Part shown: positions 26,892 through 35,999 of the stretch, in pieces
Layout of the letters: each line of letters starts with the position of its first letter
How positions within the stretch are numbered: the first letter of the stretch is position 1
From: Clostridium sp.
GTDB lineage: Bacteria; Bacillota; Clostridia; Clostridiales; Clostridiaceae
Assembly: GCF_029267215.1 (NCBI RefSeq)
Contig: NZ_JARIDH010000039.1
Span: forward strand, 1 to 60,848
Length of the DNA stretch: 60,848 nucleotides
Direction of reading: 5' to 3'
The notes under the pieces: generated by a model
Told to the model about the DNA's origin: nothing
The model's input: the letters and a program-made list of their open reading frames with translations, nothing else
Database searches by the model: none
Made by a program: the position numbers and the translations under genes

Positions 26892-27785
26892 ATGGGAAAG
26901 AAAATATTGATAGGTTTTTTAGGTGTTTTAATGGCTGCTTTCTTTGTTGGATGCCAAGCTAAAACTGCTGAAAAAACAGAAAATAATGATGGAAAAGTAG
27001 ATGTAATGGTAAGTATAGAACCTTTAAGGGAGTTTACAAAAATAATAGGTGGAGATAAAGTAAATGTTAAAACTATGGTTCCAAATGGAGCAGAACCACA
27101 TGATTTTGAACCTAAAACAAGTGATTTAGTTGAACTTAATAAATCAAAAATATTTGTTTATAATGGATTAGGCATGGAGCATTGGATAGACCATGTTTTA
27201 AATACAATAGAAAATAAGAAAGTAAAAGTTGTTAATGCATCAGAAGGGGCAGATATTTTAAAAGAGGGAGATAAGGTAGATCCTCATCTTTGGTTAAGTT
27301 TAAAGGGGGCAAAACAGGAGGCCTTAAATATAAAAAATACTTTAGTTGAAGTTGATCCTAAAAATAAAGATTACTATGAAGCAAACTATAAAAATTTCTC
27401 AGAAGAGGTTGATTCCTTAATAAAAGAATATCAAGGTAAATTTAATGAAGTAAAAAGCAAGGATTTCATAACAGGTCATGCAGCTTTTGGATATTTATGT
27501 AGAGAGTTTGGATTAAAACAAGTTAGTGTTGAAAATTTATTTGGTGAAGGAGAAATAACTCCTCAAAAAATGAAAGACATAGTTGAGTTTTGTAAGAAAA
27601 ATAACATAAAAACAATATTTATGCCAGAGCTTGCTAGTGAAAAAATATCACAAACATTAGCTAATGAAGTTGGTGGAAAAATAGAAAAGATATATACTTT
27701 AGAAAGCAATGAAGATGGTATTAGTTATATTGATGCGATGAAATATAATTTGAGTAAAATATATGATGCTTTAAAAAGTCAGTAA
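26892..27785 (+). CDS. Zinc/manganese-type ABC transporter substrate-binding lipoprotein
   Basis: Cluster A-I metal-binding protein (ZnuA/AdcA type). The start is ATG 26892 (MGKKILIGFLG), behind AGGAGG, giving 297 residues. A signal peptide ends in a lipobox (FFVGC), so it should be lipid-anchored outside the membrane. Likely metal ligands: His in GAEPHDFEP, His in DPHLWLS, His in TGHAAFGYL, and Glu in MPELASE. No permease or ATPase gene is adjacent, so it must use a transporter encoded elsewhere. The operator-like palindrome upstream favours metal-responsive control. Zinc versus manganese cannot be settled by sequence. Confidence 0.9.
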   Translation: MGKKILIGFLGVLMAAFFVGCQAKTAEKTENNDGKVDVMVSIEPLREFTKIIGGDKVNVKTMVPNGAEPHDFEPKTSDLVELNKSKIFVYNGLGMEHWIDHVLNTIENKKVKVVNASEGADILKEGDKVDPHLWLSLKGAKQEALNIKNTLVEVDPKNKDYYEANYKNFSEEVDSLIKEYQGKFNEVKSKDFITGHAAFGYLCREFGLKQVSVENLFGEGEITPQKMKDIVEFCKKNNIKTIFMPELASEKISQTLANEVGGKIEKIYTLESNEDGISYIDAMKYNLSKIYDALKSQ

Positions 27786-27830
27786 ATATTAAATCCTAAA
27801 ATTAAAATTTTAACTAAAAATAGTTATGAG

Positions 27831-27888
27831 GTGGATGATTATCAAAATAATTTTTATTATTGTATTTTGATAATCACCCATCTTTTTT
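27831..27888 (+). terminator. Terminator of the metal-binding lipoprotein gene
   Basis: GATTATCAAAATA pairs with TATTTTGATAATC and extends through GGTGGAT/ACCCATC with a mismatch, then a run of T. Confidence 0.9.
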
Positions 27889-27943
27889 AGTTTTTCTTAA
27901 AATAACACCTTTAATAAAGAGAATAGATTAGTTAATAAGAAAA

Positions 27944-28030
27944 GATTTAAATTTAGTATTTAAATATCCATTACATTTATAAAATGGATGTTTTATAGGA
28001 ATAATAAATTTAAGTCTTTATTTTTTTATA
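27944..28030 (+). promoter_or_regulatory. Leader terminator-like hairpin upstream of the PTS gene
   Basis: Nested stems GATTTAAATTTA (27944-27955) with TAAATTTAAGTC (28005-28016) and ATCCATT (27966-27972) with AATGGAT (27983-27989), then a T-rich run to about 28030. It lies 52 bp before the PTS start codon and would work as an attenuator. No LicT/GlcT-type antiterminator site was recognised. Confidence 0.5.
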
Positions 28031-28081
28031 TAGCCTAAGAAATTATAAAGAAAGAAATCATTTAAAAAGGAGAGATTACAA

Positions 28082-29626
28082 ATGAAGAAAGTTTTTGGTG
28101 TTTTACAAAGAATAGGTAAAGCCTTAATGTTACCAGTTGCTTTATTACCAGCAGCAGGTTTATTATTAGGTTTTGGATCAATGTTTCAAGATCCTACTTT
28201 CTTAAATTTAGTGCCAGCATTAAATGCTAATTGGTTCCAGTTAGTAGCAACTATAATGACTGACGCTGGGAATGTTATTTTTTCTAACTTAGCATTATTA
28301 TTTGCAGTTGGTGTGGCAGTAGGTTTATCAGAAGGAGATGGTGTTGCAGGACTTGCGGCTATAGTTGGTTTCTTAATTCTTAACATAACTATGGGAATTG
28401 GTGGTGGAATAACTGCTGACATAGTAGCTAATAGTAAAGATGGTATGTATGCAACTGTTTTAGGAATACCAACATTACAAACTGGTGTATTTGGTGGTAT
28501 TATCATGGGGGTTATTGCAGCTTTATTATTTAAAAAATTCTATAAAATAGAATTACCTTCATACTTAGGATTTTTTGCAGGGAAGAGATTTGTTCCTATA
28601 GTAACAGCTGTAGTGGCCTTAATAATTGGAGGATTAATGATAGTTATTTGGCCTCCAATTCAAAGTGGATTATTGTACTTTTCAAAGAGTATGATAGATG
28701 CTAATCCAACAATAGCATCATTTTTATTCGGACTTATAGAAAGAGCCTTAATTCCATTTGGATTACATCATATTTGGTATAATCCATTTTGGTTCCAATT
28801 TGGAGAATATACTAATAAAGCTGGTCAATTAATAATGGGTGACCAACAAATATTCTTTGCTCAATTAAAAGACCAAGTACCATTGACAGCAGGTACATTT
28901 ATGACAGGGAAATTCCCATTTATGATGTTTGGTTTACCAGCAGCAGCCTTAGCTATGTATCATGAAGCTAAACCTGGTAAAAAGAAAATTGCATCTGGTA
29001 TTTTATTCTCAGCTGCCTTAACTTCATTTTTAACTGGTATTACTGAGCCATTAGAATTCTCATTCTTATTCGTTGCTCCAGTATTATTTGGAATTCACTG
29101 TATATTAGCAGGTCTTTCATTTATGATTATGCAAATATTAAATGTTAAAATTGGTATGTCATTTTCAGGTGGTCTTATTGACTTTTTAATGTTTGGTGTA
29201 TTCCAAAATAGAACTAGATGGTGGTTAGTAATAGCTGTAGGTCTTGGATTTTCAGTTGTTTACTATTTCTTATTTAGATTCTTTATTAGAAAGTTTGACC
29301 TTAAGACTCCAGGTAGAGAAGAGGATGACATATTCGATGATATGGATAATGAACATACTACAGCTAATGAGGATTTGGCAGCAGAAATATTAATAGCATT
29401 AGGTGGATCTAGTAATATTGATAAGTTAGATGTTTGTATAACAAGATTAAGAGTAACTGTTAAAGATGTAAGTAAGGTTGATAAGGATAGATTAAAAGAA
29501 CTTGGAGCAGCTGGTGTGATGCAAGTTGGTGAAAATATTCAAGCAATATTTGGTGGAAAATCAGACGTACTTAAAACTCAAATCAGAGAAATTATGAGTG
29601 GTATGGGAGGACAAAAAGACCTTTAA
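28082..29626 (+). CDS. PTS glucose/N-acetylglucosamine-family EIICB permease
   Basis: Imports and phosphorylates a hexose, with phosphate from HPr via an EIIA supplied elsewhere. 514 residues: the EIIC domain comes first (multiple helices; [18 protein letters not shown], and the HHIWYNPF motif of the glucose/GlcNAc/maltose family, and [15 protein letters not shown]), then EIIB from about 430 with the phosphorylated Cys452 in DVCITRLRV. There is no EIIA domain. AGGAG lies before the ATG. Glucose or GlcNAc is plausible; the sugar cannot be fixed by eye. A leader hairpin suggests antitermination control. Confidence 0.88.
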   Translation: MKKVFGVLQRIGKALMLPVALLPAAGLLLGFGSMFQDPTFLNLVPALNANWFQLVATIMTDAGNVIFSNLALLFAVGVAVGLSEGDGVAGLAAIVGFLILNITMGIGGGITADIVANSKDGMYATVLGIPTLQTGVFGGIIMGVIAALLFKKFYKIELPSYLGFFAGKRFVPIVTAVVALIIGGLMIVIWPPIQSGLLYFSKSMIDANPTIASFLFGLIERALIPFGLHHIWYNPFWFQFGEYTNKAGQLIMGDQQIFFAQLKDQVPLTAGTFMTGKFPFMMFGLPAAALAMYHEAKPGKKKIASGILFSAALTSFLTGITEPLEFSFLFVAPVLFGIHCILAGLSFMIMQILNVKIGMSFSGGLIDFLMFGVFQNRTRWWLVIAVGLGFSVVYYFLFRFFIRKFDLKTPGREEDDIFDDMDNEHTTANEDLAAEILIALGGSSNIDKLDVCITRLRVTVKDVSKVDKDRLKELGAAGVMQVGENIQAIFGGKSDVLKTQIREIMSGMGGQKDL

Positions 29627-29644
29627 AAAGGTAGGATCTTTTTT

Positions 29645-29690
29645 AATAGGGGATTGATTTTAGCTAGTCCTTAAGACTTACTTAATTTTA
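29645..29690. repeat. Family 1 foldback element, truncated copy F
   Basis: TTGATTTTAGCTAGTCC followed by AGACTTACTTAATTT matches the left inner arm of the element at 21974. The outer end and the right arm are not visible, so this is a remnant. Confidence 0.5.
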
Positions 29691-29828
29691 AGTTAAAATA
29701 AAAATTTTTAATTTTGTATTTTGAACTTATATCTTCGAAATGAATATGAGAAGGTGCTTCCTAAACTAAAAATATAAAGTGATTTAGAAAAAGTAATATA
29801 AATTCAAAATTATTATGTATTTATTATT

Positions 29829-29875
29829 AACAAGTGAAAGTTCAGCTTTAAATTGAATTTTCACTTGTTTTTTTA
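29829..29875 (+). terminator. Terminator between the PTS and MutS-like genes
   Basis: AACAAGTGAAAGTTCA (29829-29844) pairs with TGAATTTTCACTTGTT, one G-T pair, then T7. It lies about 200 bp after the PTS stop. Confidence 0.88.
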
Positions 29876-29885
29876 TTTAATTAGA

Positions 29886-30052
29886 GAATATTATTTAAAT
29901 TTAGTTAATTGTATAAATTTATTTCCAAATGAAATTTTGTCAACCTATGAAAGTTATTATTTAACTTTAATTAATTATATAAATATTAAGTGAAGTTAGT
30001 ATTCTATGTTCTAGCCAAGTTGTTATTTAGCTTCTATTAATTATGTAATAGA
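29886..30052. repeat. Degenerate ~66-bp tandem repeat, about 2.5 copies
   Basis: Units begin near 29886, 29951 and 30017. Each starts with a version of TTATTTAACTTTAATTAATT followed by ATATAAAT; the spacers between (with CTATG and AGTGAAGTT-like segments) are also alignable between units 1 and 2. It ends about 50 bp before the start codon of the MutS-like gene. Confidence 0.55.
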
Positions 30053-30100
30053 AAAATAGTAATTGTGGTATAATATAGAAAAATAATTGAGGGGGCAAAT

Positions 30101-31885
30101 ATGGAGAATAGAAAAGTTATTTATGAGAAAAGGATAAATGAATATAGTAAAAAACTAAGAATTTTAAAAAGAGATTATAACATAATAAGTGGATTAAGAT
30201 TTATTGTTTCTTTGAGCATACTATTTTGTATTTATTATGCTTACAGTATTAATTCAGTTGGTTTTGGAATAGCTTTATTTTTAATTAATGCTATATTATT
30301 TTTATATTTAGCTAAGTTACATGATGGCATAGTAAGTAAAACTAATAAATTAGAAGCTTTAATTGAAGTAAATAAAAAGGAAGTATATAGATTAGAGGGA
30401 AAATGGAGAGAGTTTAAGGATTTAGGGGAAGAGTATTTAAATTCTGAGCATCCATTTATAAATGATTTAGATATATTCGGCAAAAATTCGCTGTTTCAGT
30501 GGATAAATGAAACAGGAACTATTTATGGAAGGGAAAAATTAAGTAGCTTATTAAGGTTAGATAAACTACCTAAAAAAGAAGAAATAGTATTTAGGCAAGA
30601 AGCTTTAAAGGAGTTAGCTAGTAAAGTTGATTTTAGACATGAATTTATTGCTTCTTTAAAAGATAAAAATATAAAAGAAGAAAATTACTTAAGCAAATGG
30701 TTAAAGGAAGAAAAGTTAAAACTAGGTTCTTTTTTTTATGGGGCTAGAATTATTATGCCTTTAATTAATATTAGCTTTACAGTTTTAGTTGCATCAAATA
30801 TATTATCTTGGCATGTTTTAATACTTTCCCTTTTAATAAGTTATTTAATACTTAAAAAAGCTAGTAAAGAGGTTATTAAAGGATTAAATATATTTGAAGA
30901 CTTAAAATATAGGATTAAAACCTATGGTGATGCTTTAAAGTTAGTTGAGGAAGAAAGCTTTAAATCAACTTTATTAAAGGATTTGCAAAGTGGATTAATA
31001 AAGAAAGAAAAAGCAAGTTTTAGGCTTAAGAAATTAGAAAGTACAACAACTTGGCTTTATGATAGAGGAAATGCTTTCTACATAATATTAAATTGTTATT
31101 TATTATGGGATTATCAAATTTTACTTAGACTTGATAAATGGAAAGAGGAAAATAAAGAAGATTTTCCTCTTTGGATGGATTCATTAGGAGAGTTTGAAGT
31201 TTTAATTTCTTTAGCTGGATTTACCTATAATAATGAGGGCTGGACAATGCCTAAAATAAATGAAGATTATAAAATAAAGGGAGTAAACCTTGTTCATCCT
31301 ATGATTTTAGGAAATGCAGTAGGCAATAGCTTTGAAATAAGTAAAGATAAGAGAGTGCTTTTAATAACAGGATCTAATATGTCAGGTAAGAGTACATTTT
31401 TAAGAACTGTTGGATTTAACTGTATTTTAGCTTATCTTGGGTTACCTGTTAAAGGAGAAAGTTTTGAAACTCCAATTTTAAACATATATACTTGTATGAG
31501 AACAGGAGATAACTTAGAGGAGAGAATATCATCTTTTTATGCTGAGATTAAGAGAATTAAGATTATTGTTGAAGGAACTAAAAGAAAAGAGAGAATATTA
31601 TTCCTTTTAGATGAAATATTTAAGGGAACTAACTCTTTAGATAGACATGAAGGTGCTGAAATACTTATAAATCAGCTTTTAAAAGGAAATACTTTAGGAT
31701 TAGTTTCTACTCATGATTTTGAATTATGTGATATGGAAAAAGATAATTCTAAAGTTCAAAATTATAATTTTAGAGAGTATTATGAAAATAATGAACTTAA
31801 GTTTGATTATATTCTTAGAAAAGGGGTTTCTCAAACACGAAATGCTAGATACTTAATGAAGATGGCAGGTATTGATATAGAGTAG
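30101..31885 (+). CDS. Membrane-anchored MutS-family ATPase
   Basis: A 594-residue MutS-like protein without the mismatch-recognition N-terminus. Residues about 26-70 hold two hydrophobic helices (FIVSLSILFCIYYAYSI and FGIALFLINAILFLYLA), and about 205-255 two more (IIMPLINISFTVLVASNILS, HVLILSLLISYLIL). The C-terminal ABC-type ATPase has Walker A GSNMSGKS at 424-431, motif DNLEERISSFYAE, Walker B ILFLLDEIFKGTNS and the His loop VSTHDFEL. The ATPase half clearly belongs to MutS domain V; the membrane helices imply a role other than classical mismatch repair. AGGGGGC-type ribosome binding site, single gene. Confidence 0.85.
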   Translation: MENRKVIYEKRINEYSKKLRILKRDYNIISGLRFIVSLSILFCIYYAYSINSVGFGIALFLINAILFLYLAKLHDGIVSKTNKLEALIEVNKKEVYRLEGKWREFKDLGEEYLNSEHPFINDLDIFGKNSLFQWINETGTIYGREKLSSLLRLDKLPKKEEIVFRQEALKELASKVDFRHEFIASLKDKNIKEENYLSKWLKEEKLKLGSFFYGARIIMPLINISFTVLVASNILSWHVLILSLLISYLILKKASKEVIKGLNIFEDLKYRIKTYGDALKLVEEESFKSTLLKDLQSGLIKKEKASFRLKKLESTTTWLYDRGNAFYIILNCYLLWDYQILLRLDKWKEENKEDFPLWMDSLGEFEVLISLAGFTYNNEGWTMPKINEDYKIKGVNLVHPMILGNAVGNSFEISKDKRVLLITGSNMSGKSTFLRTVGFNCILAYLGLPVKGESFETPILNIYTCMRTGDNLEERISSFYAEIKRIKIIVEGTKRKERILFLLDEIFKGTNSLDRHEGAEILINQLLKGNTLGLVSTHDFELCDMEKDNSKVQNYNFREYYENNELKFDYILRKGVSQTRNARYLMKMAGIDIE

Positions 31886-31897
31886 AAAACTTATTGA

Positions 31898-32005
31898 AAG
31901 GCTCTGTTTTAAACTAGAGTTGATTTTAAATATAAGTATAAACTGCTTTATTAAGTATATCCTATGGGATAGGTAAAATCAATACTCTCTTAAAATAGAA
32001 TCTAT
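31898..32005. repeat. Family 1 foldback element, short copy B
   Basis: About 106 bp. The left end GGCTCTGTTTTAAACTAG and right end with AATCAATACTCTCTTAAAAT are the family ends, but the internal hairpin is deleted to a short CCTATGGGATAGG region. It lies between the MutS-like and GmrSD-like genes. Confidence 0.7.
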
Positions 32006-32118
32006 TGGTTAATAAAGGGAATTTATTTTCTATATTATGTATAAATAAATAGCAATATAACTTAATTTTAGACAAATTAAATTAATTTTGATATAATAAA
32101 ATAATGAAATATTTTATG

Positions 32119-32143
32119 AAAAAAGCCTTAAATGGCTTTTTTT
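32119..32143 (+). terminator. Terminator upstream of the GmrSD-like gene
   Basis: AAAAGCC pairs with GGCTTTT around TTAAAT, followed by T. It separates the MutS-like and GmrSD-like transcripts. Confidence 0.75.
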
Positions 32144-32211
32144 CGTGATTAGAGTTATTAAGTAAAAGAGACTTTAAATAAATAGCAGAAATTTTAGGAG
32201 GCATGTATATC

Positions 32212-33957
32212 TTGTTTACAGAAAAGGTAAAAGCAAAAGAGTATTACATAAAGGATTTATTAAGCAATAAGTTCTTATTTGAGATTCCAGATTATCAAAG
32301 AGCATATTCATGGACTAAAGAAAATTTAAAACAATTAGTTGATGATATATGGGAATCAGTAGAATTAAATAAAAATGGTAAGAGTAGAGAGTTTGATCAA
32401 TATGAACCATACTTCATAGGAAGCGTAGTTTTATGTTCAAAAGAATATAAAGATGATGGATGTGGAATATATGATGTAATAGATGGTCAACAAAGACTTA
32501 CATCAATAATAATGTTAATTGCTACTATAAGAGATTTAATAAACAATGAAGAATATAAGAAAGTTTTATCAGACTTAATATACCAAAAGCCAAATGTTCT
32601 TATGGGTATAAAAGAAAGCATAAGAGTTAAGTCTAGAGGAAAAGAAGAGGAATTCTTCAAAAAGTACATATTAACTGAGGGTGGAACTGATTTAGTTAAA
32701 GATTTAGATATGACTGAACTTTCAGAAGCAAAACAAAACATGGTTAATGCAATAGAAATATTCAGAGCTAGTTTCTTAAATGAAGAAGGAGAAGTTTTAG
32801 AAGAAAAGTTAAATGAGTTTATAGTTTACTTACTTCAAAAAGTTGTTTTAGTTGTTATAACAACTGAATCATTCACTTCTGCATTTAGATTATTCAACGT
32901 AATAAATGCTAGAGGATTACCTTTAACTGATTCTGATTTATTAAAGAGTGAAAACTTAAGAGTAATAGATGCTGAAATAAGAAAAGAATATACTGATATA
33001 TGGGAAAATCATGAGCAAGATTTAGGAAAAGAAAAACTTGACCAAATTATAGGTTTCATGAGAACAATGAAACTTAAGAAAAAGGCTGATGAAAGTGTAT
33101 ATGAAGAATTTAGTAAAATAATCTTCAGAGATGAACCAGAATATTTAGGTGTTAACTTTGTAAATCACTTAACAGAAGTTAAAGCTATATATGATAAATA
33201 TATAGTTGATTGTGAACTTGAAGGAGTATCAGAAGAAGAGAAAACTTACTATAAAAACTTAGTATCAATAATGAGAGAATTATTACCATACGATGATTGG
33301 ATGGCTGCTGTAATTAAGTTTGTTGAGAAATTTAATGATGATAAACTAGTTTTAGAGTTTGTTAAAGTATTAGAGAAAAGACTTGTTATTGACTGGGTAA
33401 ATGGAAATTCATTTGCTGATAGATTAAACAGAGTTTATTCTATAATAGAAACTATAGAAGAAAAATCTTCTTTAGAGGAAATTAAAGAATCTGAAGTATT
33501 CTTATATGATTTAGAGAGAACTACTGCATACTTTGATAATGCATTAAATGACATAGATTTCTATAGTAAAGGTAGAATGATGATACCTAAGTATATATTT
33601 GTAAGACTTGATATGGAAAAGAGACCAAATGAAGTTTTAGATTATAGTGACAAAATAATGATAGAACATGTACTTCCTAGAAATGCAAAAGAAGCTTATT
33701 GGAAAGATAACTTCTCAGTTGATGAAAGAAGAAATTGGGCTAACAAGTTTGGTAACTTAGTAATCATAAGTGGAGCTAAGAATACAAGAGCTAATAATAA
33801 ACCATTTGCTGAAAAAGTAGATCAATATTTAAGTAAGAAAAGTGATTTTGCTATAACTAAAGAAGTTTTAGAGTTATCTGATTGGAATATGGATTTATTA
33901 AAAGAAAGACATGAAGATTTAGTTAATAGAGCCTTAGAACTTTGGACTAGATTCTAA
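32212..33957 (+). CDS. GmrSD-type DUF262/DUF1524 protein
   Basis: Single-chain protein of the family that includes GmrSD type IV restriction enzymes. The N-terminal DUF262 (ParB/sulfiredoxin-like) domain has IPDYQRAYSW and the hallmark IDGQQRLTS (D91-R95); the C-terminal DUF1524 HNH-type nuclease region has IEHVLPRNA (His486), FGNLVIISGAKNTRANNKPF. Related proteins cut modified phage DNA, so defence is likely but unproven. I prefer TTG 32212 (581 residues), ten bases after AGGAGG; ATG 32203 is only one base after it. Single gene bracketed by two foldback elements. Confidence 0.8.
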   Translation: MFTEKVKAKEYYIKDLLSNKFLFEIPDYQRAYSWTKENLKQLVDDIWESVELNKNGKSREFDQYEPYFIGSVVLCSKEYKDDGCGIYDVIDGQQRLTSIIMLIATIRDLINNEEYKKVLSDLIYQKPNVLMGIKESIRVKSRGKEEEFFKKYILTEGGTDLVKDLDMTELSEAKQNMVNAIEIFRASFLNEEGEVLEEKLNEFIVYLLQKVVLVVITTESFTSAFRLFNVINARGLPLTDSDLLKSENLRVIDAEIRKEYTDIWENHEQDLGKEKLDQIIGFMRTMKLKKKADESVYEEFSKIIFRDEPEYLGVNFVNHLTEVKAIYDKYIVDCELEGVSEEEKTYYKNLVSIMRELLPYDDWMAAVIKFVEKFNDDKLVLEFVKVLEKRLVIDWVNGNSFADRLNRVYSIIETIEEKSSLEEIKESEVFLYDLERTTAYFDNALNDIDFYSKGRMMIPKYIFVRLDMEKRPNEVLDYSDKIMIEHVLPRNAKEAYWKDNFSVDERRNWANKFGNLVIISGAKNTRANNKPFAEKVDQYLSKKSDFAITKEVLELSDWNMDLLKERHEDLVNRALELWTRF

Positions 33958-33963
33958 ATAATT

Positions 33964-34002
33964 AAAAAAACACCAAGCTTTTAAAAGTTTGGTGTTTTTA
34001 TT
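33964..34002 (+). terminator. Terminator of the GmrSD-like gene
   Basis: AAAAACACCAAGCTTTT pairs with AAAAGTTTGGTGTTTTT, followed by ATTT. Confidence 0.92.
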
Positions 34003-34055
34003 TGGTTAGGAATTGTTTAATAAAATCTTGGGATAAGTAATAAAAATTTTTATAT

Positions 34056-34154
34056 GGTTCTGTTTTAAATTATTGTTAATTTTAAAAGAACTCTCTACAA
34101 AATTAAGTAGGGCTTATGGAATAGCTAAAATAAACACTTTATTAAAACAGAATC
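34056..34154. repeat. Family 1 foldback element, short copy C
   Basis: About 99 bp. The left end GGTTCTGTTTTAAAT and right end ATTAAAACAGAATC are family termini. The interior (CTCTCTACAAAATTAAGTAG and GGAATAGCTAAAATAAACAC) is the reverse complement of the left arm of copy A, so it is a deletion derivative. Flanks TATATG and CATATA are complementary. It fills part of the 33958-34370 gap; the remainder is AT-rich. Confidence 0.7.
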
Positions 34155-34370
34155 TGTCATATAAATAGTATATTTAAGAATGTATATTTTGTTAAAAGAA
34201 AAGTTTATTTTTATCTATTGAAAAGTAATTTATAAGTTAATAAAATATAGATTATATTGGTTAAATAAAGCTTATAAAAAAAGAGTGGCTTAATAAATTG
34301 ATTTTAATGAAAAATAAAGAGTTTCGTGGCATAATTATATATGGATATAGATAGTGAGAGGATGTAAAAG

Positions 34371-35273
34371 ATGGGGTATGTAATAATAGACCTAGAATTT
34401 AATAATATGCAAAGTATTACAAAATTTTATCCTAATATTTATAATGAGCATAAAGAATTGAAAGATTTAGATTCTTATAATGAGATAATAGAAATTGGGG
34501 CTATAAAATTAAATAAATTTATGCAGAAAGTAGATGAGTTTAAAGCATATATAAAACCATCTGTTTTTAAAGTATTAAATCCTAAAATAATAGATATAAC
34601 AGGAATAACAGAGGACAATTTAAAAGATGGAATTGAATTTGAGGAAGCTATGGACAACCTTAAAAATTTTATGGGAGAAGAGGATATTCTATGTTCTTGG
34701 GCTACTGATGACATAGTTCATATAGTTAATAATGCTAAGTATCATCAGTATAAAGATATAACTTGGATAAAAAAATATATTGATATACAAAAATATTGCA
34801 CTAAAATATTAGCTCACAAAAAATCTTTAAGTTTAAAGCATGCACTTGAAGAACTTAAGATAAAAATTGATACTAGTAAATTACATGACGCATTAAATGA
34901 TGCGGTTTATACAGCTGAAGTTTTTAAAAGATTATATAATGGTAAAAAGGTAAAAGAGTATATTGTTGAAGATGTTTATAATATGCCATCTATAAGGGTA
35001 AAGGATTTAAAAAATTATGATTTAGGATATGAGGATATAGATTTTAAATGTCCAAAATGCAATGTTAAAGTAGAAATGGAATATCCATTTAAACTTTTTA
35101 GTTGGAGATTTTTATCTATAGGTAAATGTCCAAAATGCAATAGAAATGTAAGGCAAGAGGTTATTCTTAAAAAGACCTTGTCTGGTAGACTTGTCTATGA
35201 ATCTACAAATGCATTAATAAATGATACTGAGTATATTGACTTAGATTATAAATTAAAAAAATTAGTAAAATGA
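34371..35273 (+). CDS. DEDDh 3'-5' exonuclease with C-terminal zinc ribbon
   Basis: 300 residues. Exo motifs: VIIDLEF (Exo I), with EIIEIGAIKL; WATDDIVHIV region (Exo II); and KLHDALNDAVYTAEVF (Exo III, His-Asp). This matches the DnaQ/KapD-type DEDDh fold. After residue 230 a zinc ribbon CPKCNVKVE...CPKCNRN is added, which I do not know from the standard KapD family. GAGAGG lies ahead of the ATG. Substrate (DNA or RNA) unknown. Single gene. Confidence 0.82.
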   Translation: MGYVIIDLEFNNMQSITKFYPNIYNEHKELKDLDSYNEIIEIGAIKLNKFMQKVDEFKAYIKPSVFKVLNPKIIDITGITEDNLKDGIEFEEAMDNLKNFMGEEDILCSWATDDIVHIVNNAKYHQYKDITWIKKYIDIQKYCTKILAHKKSLSLKHALEELKIKIDTSKLHDALNDAVYTAEVFKRLYNGKKVKEYIVEDVYNMPSIRVKDLKNYDLGYEDIDFKCPKCNVKVEMEYPFKLFSWRFLSIGKCPKCNRNVRQEVILKKTLSGRLVYESTNALINDTEYIDLDYKLKKLVK

Positions 35274-35360
35274 TAATATATTGTTACTTTAATAATATTA
35301 TGTATGATAAAATAAAAGGGTAAATAATTACTATAAACAAAATAGGGGAATTGATAAATT

Positions 35361-35777
35361 ATGAATATTGCATTTTTTCTAACACCAAAAAGTGAAGTGG
35401 CTTATGAATATATAGATGCTACTATGAGACAAGCAATGGAGAGAATGGAGCATCATGGATATACTGCTATTCCACTTATAGATAAGAATGGTAAGTATGT
35501 AGGTACTTTAACAGAGGGGGATTTACTTTGGACTTTAAAGAGAAATCCAGAGTTGAATTTTAAAAATACCAATACTGTTAGTGTGAGAGAAATAAAAAGA
35601 AAAGTAAAACATAAGAGCGTTTGTATAAATGAAAACATGGAAAGTTTAATTTCTTTGGCAGTTTCTCAAAACTTTGTGCCAGTAGTAGATGACAATGGAA
35701 TATTTATAGGGATAATAAAGAGAAGTGATATAATAGAACACTGTTATAACAATCTTTATAGCAAACAAGAAGTTTAG
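35361..35777 (+). CDS. Small CBS-domain pair protein
   Basis: 138 residues made of two CBS motifs with little else: AMERMEHHGYTAIPLIDKNG then VGTLTEGDLL, and ESLISLAVSQNFVPVVDDNG then IGIIKRSDII. Stand-alone CBS pairs bind adenine nucleotides and act as sensors. The stop codon is inside the stem of the following terminator. Confidence 0.88.
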   Translation: MNIAFFLTPKSEVAYEYIDATMRQAMERMEHHGYTAIPLIDKNGKYVGTLTEGDLLWTLKRNPELNFKNTNTVSVREIKRKVKHKSVCINENMESLISLAVSQNFVPVVDDNGIFIGIIKRSDIIEHCYNNLYSKQEV

Positions 35778-35807
35778 GGATTAGTGCCCTAAACTTCTAT
35801 TTTTTTT
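35768..35807 (+). terminator. Terminator of the CBS gene
   Basis: AGAAGTTTAGGG (35768-35779) pairs with CCCTAAACTTCT, then eight T after one A. It overlaps the end of the coding region. Confidence 0.93.
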
Positions 35808-35999
35808 CACATATATTAAATTTTTTATGTGGAATTTAAAAAAATAGGTATTATAAAATTTGGTATTGCATAGAACATAATAAAGTATTATTATTAAGTA
35901 TATTTTAATAATTTTATAATATCATGTTCAGGATATTTTAAAGAAAAATATTTTATTATATAATATTTAAAATAAATTAGAAAAAAGAGGTGATTGAAT

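Noticed and set aside
29886-30052. A CRISPR-like array
   Set aside because: The repeat is degenerate, AT-rich and continuous with what would be spacers; no cas genes are present.
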